Positions 28,836-37,517 of a stretch of DNA of 64,000 bases are shown here, piece after piece. Numbering within the stretch: the stretch's first letter is position 1; each line of letters starts with the position of its first letter. Position numbers and translations under genes: made by a program. The stretch spans positions 6,388,501 to 6,452,500 of the forward strand of contig NZ_JAATJK010000001.1 of NCBI RefSeq assembly GCF_011927785.1, given 5' to 3'. The DNA is from Micromonospora profundi. GTDB lineage: Bacteria > Actinomycetota > Actinomycetes > Mycobacteriales > Micromonosporaceae. The notes under the pieces are model-generated. The model was given only the letters and a program-made list of their open reading frames with translations. It did not search any database and was not told the DNA's origin.

Positions 28836-30401
28836 GTGCAGCGTGATCGGTTGCTTGCGGGCCGCTACCGGCTCCTGGAGCGTCTCGGCAGTGGCGGCAT
28901 GTCCGCGGTGCACCGGGCGTACGACGAGGTGCTCGAACGCGACGTGGCGGTCAAGGTACTGGTCGTCTCGGGCACCGACGGCAGGCGTCGGATCCGGGCC
29001 GAGGCCAAGGCGGCGGCCCGGCTGTCGCATCCGCACGTCACAAACGTCTACGACTACGGGGAGTCGTCGCTCGACGGTGCCCTGGTCCCGTTCGTGGTGC
29101 TTGAGCTGCTCGACGGCCACACCCTCGAACAACGGCTGGATGCCGGGCCGCTCCCGCCCCGCGCCGGATTGCGGGTCTGCGCCGAGGTGGCGTCGGCGCT
29201 CGCGGCCGCGCACGCCCAAGGGCTGGTGCACCGCGACATCAAGCCGGGCAACGTGATGCTCACCCCCGCCGGGGCGAAAATGCTCGATTTCGGCATCGCG
29301 GCCGCCGTCGGCGACCCGGAGATCGACTTCGAAGGGCGGCTGCTCGGTACGCCGGCCTACCTCGCCCCGGAGCGGTTGGCCGCAGGCGAGGTGCTGCCGG
29401 CCTCCGACGTGTACGCCCTCGGCCTGCTCCTGCACCGGGTGCTCACCGGTCGGCTGCCCTGGGCCGACGAAGCGCAGGTCGGGATGCTGCGCGCGTCCGA
29501 GCACGTCGAGCCGGACCCGCTGCCCGATATCGATGCGGTGCCGGCCGAGGTCCAGCGGCTGTACCGCTGGTGCCTGGCCCACGACCCGACCGACCGGCCG
29601 CCGGCCGCCGAGGCGGCCCGCATCCTGCTTGTCGCCTCCCGAGCGGCGGATGCCGTCAGCGGTGAGGTCGGGACGGCTGTCAGCGCCGCCGAGCCGGCGT
29701 CGGCCACTGTCGCCCAGGGCGGCGAGCCCGCCGAGCCGAAGCGAGTTGCGGCAGCCGATCCGACCGAGCAGGCCGAGCCGAGCGGGCTTGCCGGGGCGAG
29801 CGGGCGGCAGGGGCTGTGGCGTCGGCGGCGGGCCATCGTGGCTGTCGGCGGCGCGCTGATCGCGGCCGTGGCGATGGCCGGGTCCCTTGGCGACTCGCAC
29901 AATCGTCGACAGGGGCGGGGCGCGCCGCCGACAGGCGCCGGCCCGGGCACCACATCGGTGGGGTTTCCAGGCACCGCCGAATCGGCCGTTGCCACAGACC
30001 CACGACCGTCCGCCGTTCCGTCGGCCAGTAGCACCTCGCCCGTCCCCCGGCCCGGCCCTCCGAGCAGACCGGGACGGACGGCCGCCCCGAGCCCGACCGC
30101 CGCACCGAGCCCGTCCGTCACCATCCCAGGGCCCGCACCGACAGGGGCCGCCTCCCCGCCCACCTCGTCCTCTGGCGTACCGGTGGAGGCGCGTGGCGGG
30201 ACGGTAACCGTTCGCTGTGTCGGAAAGCTGGTCGAGGTGCTCGCGGTGACGCCAGCATCCGGCTACCGGGCGGAGACGTACGACCCGGGACCGGCCAGGC
30301 AGGTCCGGATCGAGTTGGAGTCCGCCGGGAACCGCAGCGAAGTCCGGGCGCGCTGCCCCAACGGCCGTCCGAAACCGACGGTCAAGGAACGCGCCTCCTA
30401 G
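28836..30401 (+). CDS. Membrane-anchored Ser/Thr protein kinase
   Basis: 521 residues. An N-terminal Hanks-type kinase domain (about 1-265) has LGSGGMSAVHRAYD, AVKVL, the catalytic loop HRDIKPGNV near residue 132 and DFG in MLDFGIAAA near 150, then the APE-like LAPERL. An Ala/Pro/Glu-rich juxtamembrane stretch leads to one TM helix (about 330-350), a long Pro/Ser/Thr linker and a C-terminal extracellular domain of about 70 residues (VTVRCVGKLVEVLAVTPASGY). No PASTA repeats are present. The start is GTG 28836 with CAGGCT 7 nt upstream. The ligand and targets are unknown. Confidence 0.9.
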   Translation: MQRDRLLAGRYRLLERLGSGGMSAVHRAYDEVLERDVAVKVLVVSGTDGRRRIRAEAKAAARLSHPHVTNVYDYGESSLDGALVPFVVLELLDGHTLEQRLDAGPLPPRAGLRVCAEVASALAAAHAQGLVHRDIKPGNVMLTPAGAKMLDFGIAAAVGDPEIDFEGRLLGTPAYLAPERLAAGEVLPASDVYALGLLLHRVLTGRLPWADEAQVGMLRASEHVEPDPLPDIDAVPAEVQRLYRWCLAHDPTDRPPAAEAARILLVASRAADAVSGEVGTAVSAAEPASATVAQGGEPAEPKRVAAADPTEQAEPSGLAGASGRQGLWRRRRAIVAVGGALIAAVAMAGSLGDSHNRRQGRGAPPTGAGPGTTSVGFPGTAESAVATDPRPSAVPSASSTSPVPRPGPPSRPGRTAAPSPTAAPSPSVTIPGPAPTGAASPPTSSSGVPVEARGGTVTVRCVGKLVEVLAVTPASGYRAETYDPGPARQVRIELESAGNRSEVRARCPNGRPKPTVKERAS

Positions 30402-30520
30402 ACGAGATCGCATCCCTCGCGGGCGTTTGCAGCGACGGCACGCCCCTGGACCAGGGGCCGGCGGGTGCCGCGCCGAGGACGTACCTCGATGCGGCCCCCC
30501 GTTCCCGCCGGCCCGGTCGG

Positions 30521-30964
30521 TCACCGCGCGGCCAGCGCCGACCAGCCCGGGTTCACCGGCTCCCGGCGCAGCGGCATGGCCGCCTCCGCCGGAGTCCGGT
30601 CGCCCTTGCGCTGGTTGCAGGCGTAGCAGGCGGCGGTCGTGTTGCGCCAGGTGTTCCGGCCGCCGCGCGAGCGGGGCAGGATGTGGTCGATGGTCGACGC
30701 GGGACCGCCGCAGTACGCGCAGCAGCGGTTGTCGCGGCGCAGCACCCCGGCGCGGGACCAGGCTGGCCCGGCGCCGAACCGCCACCGGGTGACCACGTAG
30801 CGGACCAGCCGCACCACCCGGGGCATCGGGAAGACACCGATGACCTGGTCCGGCTCGGCCTCGTGGATCTCGGCCACCCGGCGGCAGAGCATCCGTACGG
30901 CGTGTTGAACGGTGACCCGGTGCAGCGGGCCGAGGTCGGCGTTGATGACGAGGACGGCGTCCAC
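30521..30964 (-). CDS. HNH endonuclease family protein
   Basis: 147 residues. The HNH core is CAYCGG...TIDHILPRSRGG...NTTAACYACNQRKGDRTP, with two CxxC zinc ribbons and the DH-N-K pattern of the HNH motif. Such stand-alone actinomycete proteins may act in DNA repair or restriction; a specific role is not known. GTG 30964 follows AAAGGAG at 7 nt. Confidence 0.88.
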   Translation of the reverse strand: MDAVLVINADLGPLHRVTVQHAVRMLCRRVAEIHEAEPDQVIGVFPMPRVVRLVRYVVTRWRFGAGPAWSRAGVLRRDNRCCAYCGGPASTIDHILPRSRGGRNTWRNTTAACYACNQRKGDRTPAEAAMPLRREPVNPGWSALAAR

Positions 30965-31004
30965 CGGGATCTCCTTTCAGAGGCGTACTGATCCGGACAG
31001 CGAA

Positions 31005-31039
31005 GAGCCGCCCGGTCCTGCTGTCGGACGGGGCGGCTC
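31005..31039. terminator. Hairpin between the HNH gene and the small ORF
   Basis: GAGCCGCCCGGTCC pairs with 31026-31039 over 14 positions with one mismatch and a 7-nt loop. It would end minus-strand transcripts coming from 31058 or 31186. Confidence 0.6.
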
Positions 31040-31057
31040 AGCGCGTTCGGGTACGCG

Positions 31058-31150
31058 TCAGTCGGGCCGGCCTGCCCGGGGACCTTCCGCTCGGCAACCG
31101 CCGACGGGCAGCACCGACGACGACACGGTGGTGACGTGCCACATCGTCAT
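31058..31150 (-). CDS. Candidate 30-residue small protein
   Basis: ATG 31150 is preceded on the minus strand by GGGAG at 6 nt. The product starts MTMWHVTTVSSSVLPVGGC and ends GRPD. It has no family that I recognise. It lies 35 bp downstream of the membrane protein gene and before a hairpin, so it could be the last gene of that transcript. A chance ORF with a good ribosome-binding site remains possible. Confidence 0.35.
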   Translation of the reverse strand: MTMWHVTTVSSSVLPVGGCRAEGPRAGRPD

Positions 31151-31185
31151 GATCTGCTCCCGCGGTGGTGGTTGACCTTGCGCGA

Positions 31186-32400
31186 TCACGGTAGGTCGGC
31201 GGGGGACAGAGGGGCAACGTATTTCGATCGGCCCTCCGGCGACTCGGGACGTCGCTGACGACGGGTCCGGGGAGCGGTTCCCACCGAGCGGCGGGCGATG
31301 GCCAGCGGCCGGTCCAGCCGGAGTGCCATCCGCGCGGTGAGTTCGCTGTCCAGCAGGGGCCGGTTGACCTCGGCGGCGACAGCCAGGGCCGGGCCGGAGA
31401 CGGAACGCCAGATCGCGGCCAGGCCGGCGCCGAGGCCGAGCAGGGCGACGGCGGCCCTGGTGGTGGGCGAACCGGCCGCCGCGGCGGCGCTCACCCCGAC
31501 CACGGCGAAGAGGACCACAAGCAGGGGCACCAGCACCGGCCAGAAGATGCCCCGGGCGGCCTGGGCCACCAGCCGCCGGTCGCGGATGATCAGGTTGCGG
31601 GCGACCACCGCGTAGTCCTCCTCGTCGAGCAGGTCGCGGGGATGCAGGCCACCGGTGAGTACGCCGCGCCACAGGTCACCCTGGTTGCGCAGCTCGCGAC
31701 TCAGCTCGGCGGCGTCGGGCTCGGTCGGGTCACCCCGCCCGGCCCGCTCCACCACGACCGCCCACGCGGACAGCGAACGGCGTACCACTGCGGCCGAGTA
31801 CGGCGGCAGGACGCTGGCCAGCTCGTCCAGCCAGCGGCTGAGCTGGATCTGGCGGCCGTTGAAGCGGCGCAGCAACTGGGTGGCGTCGCCGGGCCGGACG
31901 GTGTCGGCCAGCGACCGGCCGAGACGGTAGGCCAGCCCGATCCGGAGGTTGGTGGCCATCGCCCACCGCAGCACCTCCACGTTGAGGTCGTCCAGGGCGA
32001 GCAGTAGCGATTCGAGGTCGAGAAGTCCGGGTTGGTCCAGGTCGGGCAGCCGGTCCAGCTCGGGGAGCCGGGCGCGGGCGGCGGACGTGTCGGGCAGTTG
32101 CCCGGCGTGCCGGGTGAGCGCGGCGATCTGGGCCAGCGCGACGTCGACCCCGTCCAGGTACATCCGCATTCGGCGCGGTGTCGACATCTCGGTCAGGTTG
32201 GAGAGCTTGGCCGGCGGGTGGGTGGCGACGGCAGGGGAGGGCTCGGCGTGCTGGCCGTGGTGGTACGCGTCGGCCATCCACCAGCCCAGCCGCAGGGCGG
32301 TGACGACGCAGGCGCGCTCGTCGCGGAGCAGCGGGTACGCGTCGTCCCGGCCGGTGTCCTCGGCCAGCGGGAGGTCGCCGGCGCGGTGCAGTGGTGACAT
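31186..32400 (-). CDS. Membrane protein of unknown function
   Basis: 404 residues. The first ~270 are soluble and helical, rich in Leu/Arg/Asp (e.g. LDLESLLLALDDLNVEVLRWAM and LRRFNGRQIQLSRWLDELASVLP). They are followed by two TM helices (GIFWPVLVPLLVVLFAVVGV and TTRAAVALLGLGAGLAAIW) and a basic C-terminal tail ending SPADLP. I recognise no family. ATG 32400 follows GGGAGGGC. The two-TM hairpin after a helical cytoplasmic domain suggests a membrane-tethered scaffold or effector, which is inference. Confidence 0.7.
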   Translation of the reverse strand: MSPLHRAGDLPLAEDTGRDDAYPLLRDERACVVTALRLGWWMADAYHHGQHAEPSPAVATHPPAKLSNLTEMSTPRRMRMYLDGVDVALAQIAALTRHAGQLPDTSAARARLPELDRLPDLDQPGLLDLESLLLALDDLNVEVLRWAMATNLRIGLAYRLGRSLADTVRPGDATQLLRRFNGRQIQLSRWLDELASVLPPYSAAVVRRSLSAWAVVVERAGRGDPTEPDAAELSRELRNQGDLWRGVLTGGLHPRDLLDEEDYAVVARNLIIRDRRLVAQAARGIFWPVLVPLLVVLFAVVGVSAAAAAGSPTTRAAVALLGLGAGLAAIWRSVSGPALAVAAEVNRPLLDSELTARMALRLDRPLAIARRSVGTAPRTRRQRRPESPEGRSKYVAPLSPADLP

Positions 32401-32466
32401 CGCCGCTGCCCTCCCGCCCGACCGATCGACGGATGATCATTCGAGCGTACGGCAGCACTCTGTCGC

Positions 32467-34020
32467 TTATATTGGTTTTTGTCGGTTTGGAGTGGGCCGC
32501 CCGGCGAGCAGCCCTCGGGGCCGGATCGACCGCACCGGCTCGGCAGCAGCGCCCTCGGCGCGCAGGATGTGGTTCGCCGCGATGATCCCGGTGGCCGCGG
32601 AGCGTTCCATGAGAGCGCTCGGGAAGTCCGTGGCGATGCCGTCGCCGGCCAGGTAGACGCCTGTGGCCTCGGTGCGTACCCCTGGACGCCATGCGTGGCT
32701 GCCCGGCGTGAATGCCGGCGCCTGCGCCTCCACCCGGGCGCGCAGCTCGCGGACCCGCAGATCGGCGGCCTCCGGCCAGAGCGTCACCAGCTCGCGGCGC
32801 ATCCGTTCGGCCAGCTCGTCGGCAGGTACGTCGGGTTCGCAGGCGTACGCGTGCAGCTCGACGACCGACCCGCCGGTCTGCCGCGCCCAGCGGCGCGACT
32901 CGTTCTCCAGCCGGTGGTAGAGCGTCACCGAGTTCAGTGTGGGCTGACGGGACACACCGCTGAAGACCGCCCGCTCGTCGGACACGTCCCCGTCGCACCA
33001 GTACCGTGCCACCGCGTACGGCGGGCCGGGCGTGCCGAACGCGGGCATCCGCTCCGCCAGCTCCGGTGCCTGCTCGACCAGGTCGGGAGAGGCCGCCACC
33101 AGCGCGGCCAGGGCCGGCGGGTCCACCGCGAGCACCACGTGGGCGGCCGAGTGACTGCCGCCGTCGGTGGTGTTCACCCGCCAGCCGTCGGCGTCACGGT
33201 GCACACCTGTCGCGCCGGAGCTGACGCGCACCTGGCCGCCGTGCTTCTCCACGTGCCGGGTCAGCGGCTCCCAGATCGCCGTGGCGTAATCCTCGTCGGG
33301 GCAGTCGAACGCCAGCCCTTCCGGGTTGCCGAGCAGATAGAAGTGGAACTGGGCGACCATCTCGGCTGCCGACATCTCCGCCTCGTGGTTGAAGAACGAG
33401 TGCGAGAAGACCTCGAACAGCATGGCCCGCGCCCGGTCCGGCAGCCGCAGTGACGCCAGCAACTCGTCGGCGGTGCGGTCGTCCAGTTCGGCGTAGGTGC
33501 GTACCGGGTCGTAGCTGAGCAGCGGCAGCGCGGCGTCGCGGTCCATCGACCGCAGGTCGGACAGGCGCAGGCTTGGGCTGCGCAGCAGCAACGCCAGAAG
33601 GTTGGCCGGCGGTGCCGGCGGCAGCTTGCCGAACTCCTCCGTCGGCCACTCTGCACTGAGGATCGGATAGCCCGGAATGGGCTTGAGAAACCTCAGGTCC
33701 GTGTCGATGCGGCGGAGGATGGACCGCCAGTTGTAGTACTGCCGGAAGAACGCGTGGAAGCCGTGCTCGTTCTGCTGGCTGCCGTCGGCGAGCGCCTCCG
33801 GCCACGCGCCGAGCCGGCCACCCACTGTCGGCGCGGCCTCCAGCACCGTCACCGCCACACCCCGCTCGGCCAGCACGACCGCCGCCGACATGCCGGCGAT
33901 CCCGCCACCCACCACCACCGCCGACACCTGTCGCGGTACGCGGTCCGCGCCATCGCCGCCCGGGTCCACCACGTGCTGACGTACGCCGATGAGCCGACCC
34001 ACCACTCGCGACAGTGCCAC
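32467..34020 (-). CDS. CrtU-like FAD-dependent carotenoid desaturase/amine-oxidase-family protein
   Basis: 517 residues. The N-terminal FAD motif is VVVGGGIAGMSAAVVLAERG followed by VLEAAPTVGGRLGAW. EHGFHAFFRQYYNWRS is characteristic of the CrtU/CruE group (beta-carotene ring desaturase/methyltransferase) and related enzymes. The C-terminus has GVYLAGDGIATDFPSALMERS, the second FAD contact. No other carotenoid gene is nearby, so the substrate is uncertain. GTG 34020 has GGAGG 5 nt upstream; the frame extends further to 34215 without family similarity. It lies 28 bp downstream of the MSMEG_6728-like gene. Confidence 0.72.
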   Translation of the reverse strand: MALSRVVGRLIGVRQHVVDPGGDGADRVPRQVSAVVVGGGIAGMSAAVVLAERGVAVTVLEAAPTVGGRLGAWPEALADGSQQNEHGFHAFFRQYYNWRSILRRIDTDLRFLKPIPGYPILSAEWPTEEFGKLPPAPPANLLALLLRSPSLRLSDLRSMDRDAALPLLSYDPVRTYAELDDRTADELLASLRLPDRARAMLFEVFSHSFFNHEAEMSAAEMVAQFHFYLLGNPEGLAFDCPDEDYATAIWEPLTRHVEKHGGQVRVSSGATGVHRDADGWRVNTTDGGSHSAAHVVLAVDPPALAALVAASPDLVEQAPELAERMPAFGTPGPPYAVARYWCDGDVSDERAVFSGVSRQPTLNSVTLYHRLENESRRWARQTGGSVVELHAYACEPDVPADELAERMRRELVTLWPEAADLRVRELRARVEAQAPAFTPGSHAWRPGVRTEATGVYLAGDGIATDFPSALMERSAATGIIAANHILRAEGAAAEPVRSIRPRGLLAGRPTPNRQKPI

Positions 34021-34048
34021 GGGCACCTCCCTCTCCCGCCAGTCTCCC

Positions 34049-34531
34049 CTAAGGCAGGCAGTGGCGCGCTCTGTCGGAGGCCGGCCAGACGTACTCCAGG
34101 TCCGTCGGCACGTCCGGGCCGAAGATCGGGCCGTAGTGCTCCGGGTCCTTGCGCAGCAGCGACGAGCGGTGGCTGAGGTGCAGGTCGTCGCGGCCCAGCC
34201 AGGGCGGCAGCTCACCGGCCCGGGTCAACTCATCCTGGGTACGGATCACCCCGGGGCCGCAGGCGGCGGCGAGGTCCACGGCCAGCGTGGCGGCACACGT
34301 GTCGGCCCGGCCCGGCTCGGTCCAGACCGCGCACATGTCCAGTCCGTAGCGGGTTAGCGCCTCCTCGTACCCGGCCCACATCTTCACAGCGGGGTGGTTG
34401 CGCCAGCCGTACCCGGGGCGGGTCAGCCCGCGCAGCACCTGGATGGCCTCCACCCGCTGCTTGCCCAGCCGCCTCTGGTCCAGCGTGCGGGCGCTGGCCA
34501 GAAAGTCCGGATACGGGAGGAAGGTCTGCAT
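34049..34531 (-). CDS. MSMEG_6728-family protein (pyrimidine-dimer glycosylase-like fold)
   Basis: 160 residues starting MQTFLPYPDFLASARTLD and containing RLGKQRVEAIQVLRGL, NHPAVKMWAGYEEAL and HLSHRSSLLRKDPEHY. These are hallmarks of the MSMEG_6728/Pyr_excise-like family, where a link to T4 endonuclease V has been proposed on sequence grounds. The first gene of a probable two-gene operon with the flavoprotein. Function is otherwise unknown. Confidence 0.8.
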   Translation of the reverse strand: MQTFLPYPDFLASARTLDQRRLGKQRVEAIQVLRGLTRPGYGWRNHPAVKMWAGYEEALTRYGLDMCAVWTEPGRADTCAATLAVDLAAACGPGVIRTQDELTRAGELPPWLGRDDLHLSHRSSLLRKDPEHYGPIFGPDVPTDLEYVWPASDRARHCLP

Positions 34532-34626
34532 GGCAGGGCTCTACCCGGCACGGGGGGCTGGCATGCCTGGCCAGGGATGATCCGGACGGGGTCGCCCAGC
34601 GTGGTAGTGCTGACTACGATCCGGGC

Positions 34627-36588
34627 ATGGCTGAGCCGTGGCGGGACCGGGCGCGACGGGCGGTCGAGTGGAACTGGCGACTACGGGCCGCCGGGGATCC
34701 CCGCCCGCACTACGTGATCTGCGGCCGGGACGCGCTCGCCTACTACGTCGCCCGCGCGATCCTCGAATCCGAGCTGCCCGTCGGCGGAGCCCGGGTGACA
34801 GTCGTGGTGCCGGAGCGTTATCCCCGCAACGCAGCTGACGTGGCAGCGTTGCGCGGGGTCCGGGTGGTCCGTTCCGACCGGCTGGACGTGGCCACCTTCG
34901 AGACCGCCGGGCTTGCCGGTGCCACCGGGCTGGCCCTGCTGCACCAGGACGACGTGGGCAACCTGCATGCCGCGCTGTGCGCACAGGCCGTCGACCAGCG
35001 GGTCCGCCAGGTGCTGCGCATGTTCAACGGCACCCTCGCCGACGGCGTACGCAAACTGCTCAAGGCGCCCGTCGAGGTGCTCTCCGACGCCGAGATGGCC
35101 GCGCCGGCCTTCGTGGCCGCCGCGCTCGGCGAGGTCGACCCCAGCTCCTTCCAGCATCGGGACAAGACGCTGCGGGTGGCCCGGCGGGCCGACGTCCGCC
35201 CGCAGGACGTGGTGTGCGCGCTGGCCCACGTCAGTGAGGAGCAGGGTGTCGAGCTGCTGCCTGCCGAGCAGGCCGGCGCGGACCTGGTGTTGGCCGAGGC
35301 CACCGGTCAGCCGCCGGGCACGGAGGTCGCCGCCCGGCGGCTGGTCCGCGCCCGGCGGCGGCGTCGCCCGGTGGCGGTGCTGATGCGTGCGGTACGCGGC
35401 TTCGCCACCCGCAAGATCGGCGTGGCCGTGATGCTGGTGCTCGCTGTGATCGCGGTACTGGGGGCACTGATCTCCCGCGCCGAGGGCGTCTCCCCGGCGG
35501 AGGCGCTGTACCTGACGCTTGTCACAACGCTCAGCGGCGCCGACCCGGACACCGGCAAGCCACCCGACGCGCAGATCATGCAGGTGGTGCTCAACCTGGC
35601 CGGCCTGGCGCTGATCCCGCTGATCACCGCCGTGGTGGTCGACGGCATCGTCAACGCACGGCTGGCCCTGCACACCGGCCGGCAGCAGCCGGCCCGGGCG
35701 GGGCACGTGGTGGTGATCGGCCTGGGCAACGTCGGTACCCGGGTGATGGCACGCCTGCGCGAGTACGACGTCGAGGTGGTCGCCATCGACAAGGACCCGG
35801 AGCCGCGCGGCGGTGCCCTCGCCCGGCAACTGGAGGTGCCGCTGATCGTCGGCGACGCCGCCCTGCCCGAGACGCTCATCTCCGCGTCGGTGGCCGACTG
35901 CCAGGCGCTTGTGGTGGCGTCCACAGACGATGTGGCGAACCTGGAGGCGGCACTGACCGCCCGGGACCTCCGCGACGACCTGCGGGTGGTGCTGCGCCTC
36001 CTCGACGGCGACTTCGCCGCGCGGGTCGAGGAGACCCTTGCCCTCGGCGTGTCCCGATCGGTCTCCTACCTGGCCGCGCCGGCCTTCATCGGTGCCCTCA
36101 CCGAACGCGCTGTCATCACCACGATCCCTGTCGACCGGCACGCGCTGCCGGTCGCCGAGGTGCCTGTCGCCGCAGGCTCCGAGTTGGACGGCCGCCCCCT
36201 GAGCTCGGTCAGCCGGGACGGGCAGGTCCGCCTCATCGCCCGGACTCCGGCCGGTGGGGGCAGGACGATCTGGTGGAAGGACCTCGACCCCCGACAGGTG
36301 ATCTTCGCGGGTGACCGGCTCACAGTGGTCGCCCGCCGACGCGGCCTGGACTGGCTGACCGGTCAGTGCGCCCCGCCGGCCCCGGTCTCCCGGCCGACTG
36401 AGTCGGTCCATGGCGGAGTGCACAGCCCAGCGGCGACGGCCCCCGTGGTGCCGGGCCAGGCAGGTGCGGGGGTCGACACGACGCACCCCGTTCATCCGGC
36501 CGGAGATCTGCCCTCGACGACCAACGGCGGTCTACCTGACGAACCCGAGGTGGCCCGTCGACATGACGGGACCGGCGAGGTGAACTGA
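34627..36588 (+). CDS. Two-RCK (TrkA-N) potassium-channel-like membrane protein with atypical filter
   Basis: 653 residues. A Rossmann RCK domain (about 28-170; HYVICGRDALAYYV) precedes a basic segment and a two-TM pore-like region (about 262-345). A second RCK domain follows (from ~359; GHVVVIGLGNVGTRV, VVAIDKDPEP), then a TrkA-C-like part. The pore loop reads LYLTLVTTLSGADPDTG, where a K+ channel would have T-V-G-Y-G, so selectivity is uncertain. The C-terminal 80 residues are low complexity. ATG 34627 has TACGAT 6 nt upstream (leaderless). Domain order RCK-pore-RCK is unusual compared with pore-RCK-RCK. Confidence 0.82.
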   Translation: MAEPWRDRARRAVEWNWRLRAAGDPRPHYVICGRDALAYYVARAILESELPVGGARVTVVVPERYPRNAADVAALRGVRVVRSDRLDVATFETAGLAGATGLALLHQDDVGNLHAALCAQAVDQRVRQVLRMFNGTLADGVRKLLKAPVEVLSDAEMAAPAFVAAALGEVDPSSFQHRDKTLRVARRADVRPQDVVCALAHVSEEQGVELLPAEQAGADLVLAEATGQPPGTEVAARRLVRARRRRRPVAVLMRAVRGFATRKIGVAVMLVLAVIAVLGALISRAEGVSPAEALYLTLVTTLSGADPDTGKPPDAQIMQVVLNLAGLALIPLITAVVVDGIVNARLALHTGRQQPARAGHVVVIGLGNVGTRVMARLREYDVEVVAIDKDPEPRGGALARQLEVPLIVGDAALPETLISASVADCQALVVASTDDVANLEAALTARDLRDDLRVVLRLLDGDFAARVEETLALGVSRSVSYLAAPAFIGALTERAVITTIPVDRHALPVAEVPVAAGSELDGRPLSSVSRDGQVRLIARTPAGGGRTIWWKDLDPRQVIFAGDRLTVVARRRGLDWLTGQCAPPAPVSRPTESVHGGVHSPAATAPVVPGQAGAGVDTTHPVHPAGDLPSTTNGGLPDEPEVARRHDGTGEVN

Positions 36589-36631
36589 CGGCGCCCGGTG
36601 AGCCCGGGCCGACGTTGTCCAGCTACTCGAC

Positions 36632-36659
36632 TTGCGATGGCGTACATTGTGCGTACACT
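36632..36659 (+). promoter_or_regulatory. Toxin-antitoxin promoter with direct-repeat operator
   Basis: TTGCGA (36632-36637), 16 nt, then TACACT (36654-36659), 6 nt before GTG 36666. CGTACATT (36641-36648) and CGTACACT (36652-36659) are repeats exactly 11 bp apart, one helical turn, covering the -10. This is a likely autoregulation site. Confidence 0.6.
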
Positions 36660-36665
36660 CGGGCT

Positions 36666-36956
36666 GTGAGTGCTAAGGCAGAGCGACTGCACCTGCGGGT
36701 CGACCAGCAGCAGAAGGCGTTGCTGGAGGCGGCGAGTCAGGCGTCCGGGGACAGCGTGTCGACGTTCGTGTTGAAGGCGGCGACCGAAGCCGCGGCGGAT
36801 GTGCTCGCCGACCGGCGGGTGTTCGTGCTGGACGAGGACGCCTGGCGCGTCTTCGATGAGGCGTTGCAGGAGCCGGCGCAGGACGTCGCCGGGCTGCGGG
36901 AGCTGTTGACCGGTCCAACGGTGCTCGACCCGCCGGCAGATGGTGCGTCGCGGTGA
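36666..36956 (+). CDS. DUF1778-type antitoxin (ribbon-helix-helix)
   Basis: 96 residues beginning VSAKAERLHLRVDQQQKALLEAASQASGDS, the RHH DNA-binding half of DUF1778 antitoxins (TacA-like). It continues with a C-terminal region that should wrap the toxin (VFVLDEDAWRVFDEALQEP). GTG 36666 is leaderless. The stop overlaps the start of the GNAT toxin gene (GTGA), as expected for a co-expressed pair. Confidence 0.9.
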   Translation: MSAKAERLHLRVDQQQKALLEAASQASGDSVSTFVLKAATEAAADVLADRRVFVLDEDAWRVFDEALQEPAQDVAGLRELLTGPTVLDPPADGASR

Positions 36957-37474
36957 GATCCCGCTTCTCGGCCGTCGAGCCGCTGTCGGCCGAGTCCGCA
37001 GTGACCGGGTTCGACTGCGGCTCCCGCGCACAGTCGGTGTGGCTGGTCGAGCATGCCCTACAAAGCCACCGAGCGGGCTTGTCCCGGGTGTACGTGGTGC
37101 GTGACAACGAGCACCCGGATCAGCGAGTGGCCGGCTACTACGCGCTGGCTGCCGGTAGTGTCGCTCCCGCCGATGCCTCGCCTCGCCTACAGCAGGGGGC
37201 CGGCCGCTACCACCAACCGGTGGTGATCCTGACTCGGCTCGGAGTCGACCGCAGCGCCCAGGGCGTCGGTCTTGGTCGAGCGCTTGTGGTCGACGCCCTG
37301 CGGCGTATCGCCTCCGCCGCCGAGGTCATCGGCGTACGCGCCGTGCTCATTCACTGTGAGACAGACGCTGCCCGCGACTTCTACCAGCGGCTGGCCAAGT
37401 TCGAGGCCAGCCCCACCGACCCCATGCACCTGCTGCTGCTGATGAAGGATCTCCGCCGGGCGCTGAGCGGCTGA
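36953..37474 (+). CDS. GNAT-family toxin (TacT-like)
   Basis: 173 residues. The acetyl-CoA loop is RSAQGVGLGRALVVDAL, with GYYALAAGSV and LTRLGVD before it and AARDFYQRLAKFEAS at the end. Such toxins acetylate the amino group of charged aminoacyl-tRNAs and so block translation. The DUF1778 gene directly upstream, overlapping by 4 nt, gives the standard type II arrangement. Confidence 0.9.
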   Translation: MRSRFSAVEPLSAESAVTGFDCGSRAQSVWLVEHALQSHRAGLSRVYVVRDNEHPDQRVAGYYALAAGSVAPADASPRLQQGAGRYHQPVVILTRLGVDRSAQGVGLGRALVVDALRRIASAAEVIGVRAVLIHCETDAARDFYQRLAKFEASPTDPMHLLLLMKDLRRALSG

Positions 37475-37517
37475 CCGATCCGCAGGAACCGGCCGACACT
37501 GAGCGACAATCCATGGC

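Noticed and set aside
28302..30785. 827-residue minus-strand ORF opposite the kinase
   Set aside because: Shadow of the kinase gene; the recognised HNH gene uses another frame and has a proper ribosome-binding site.
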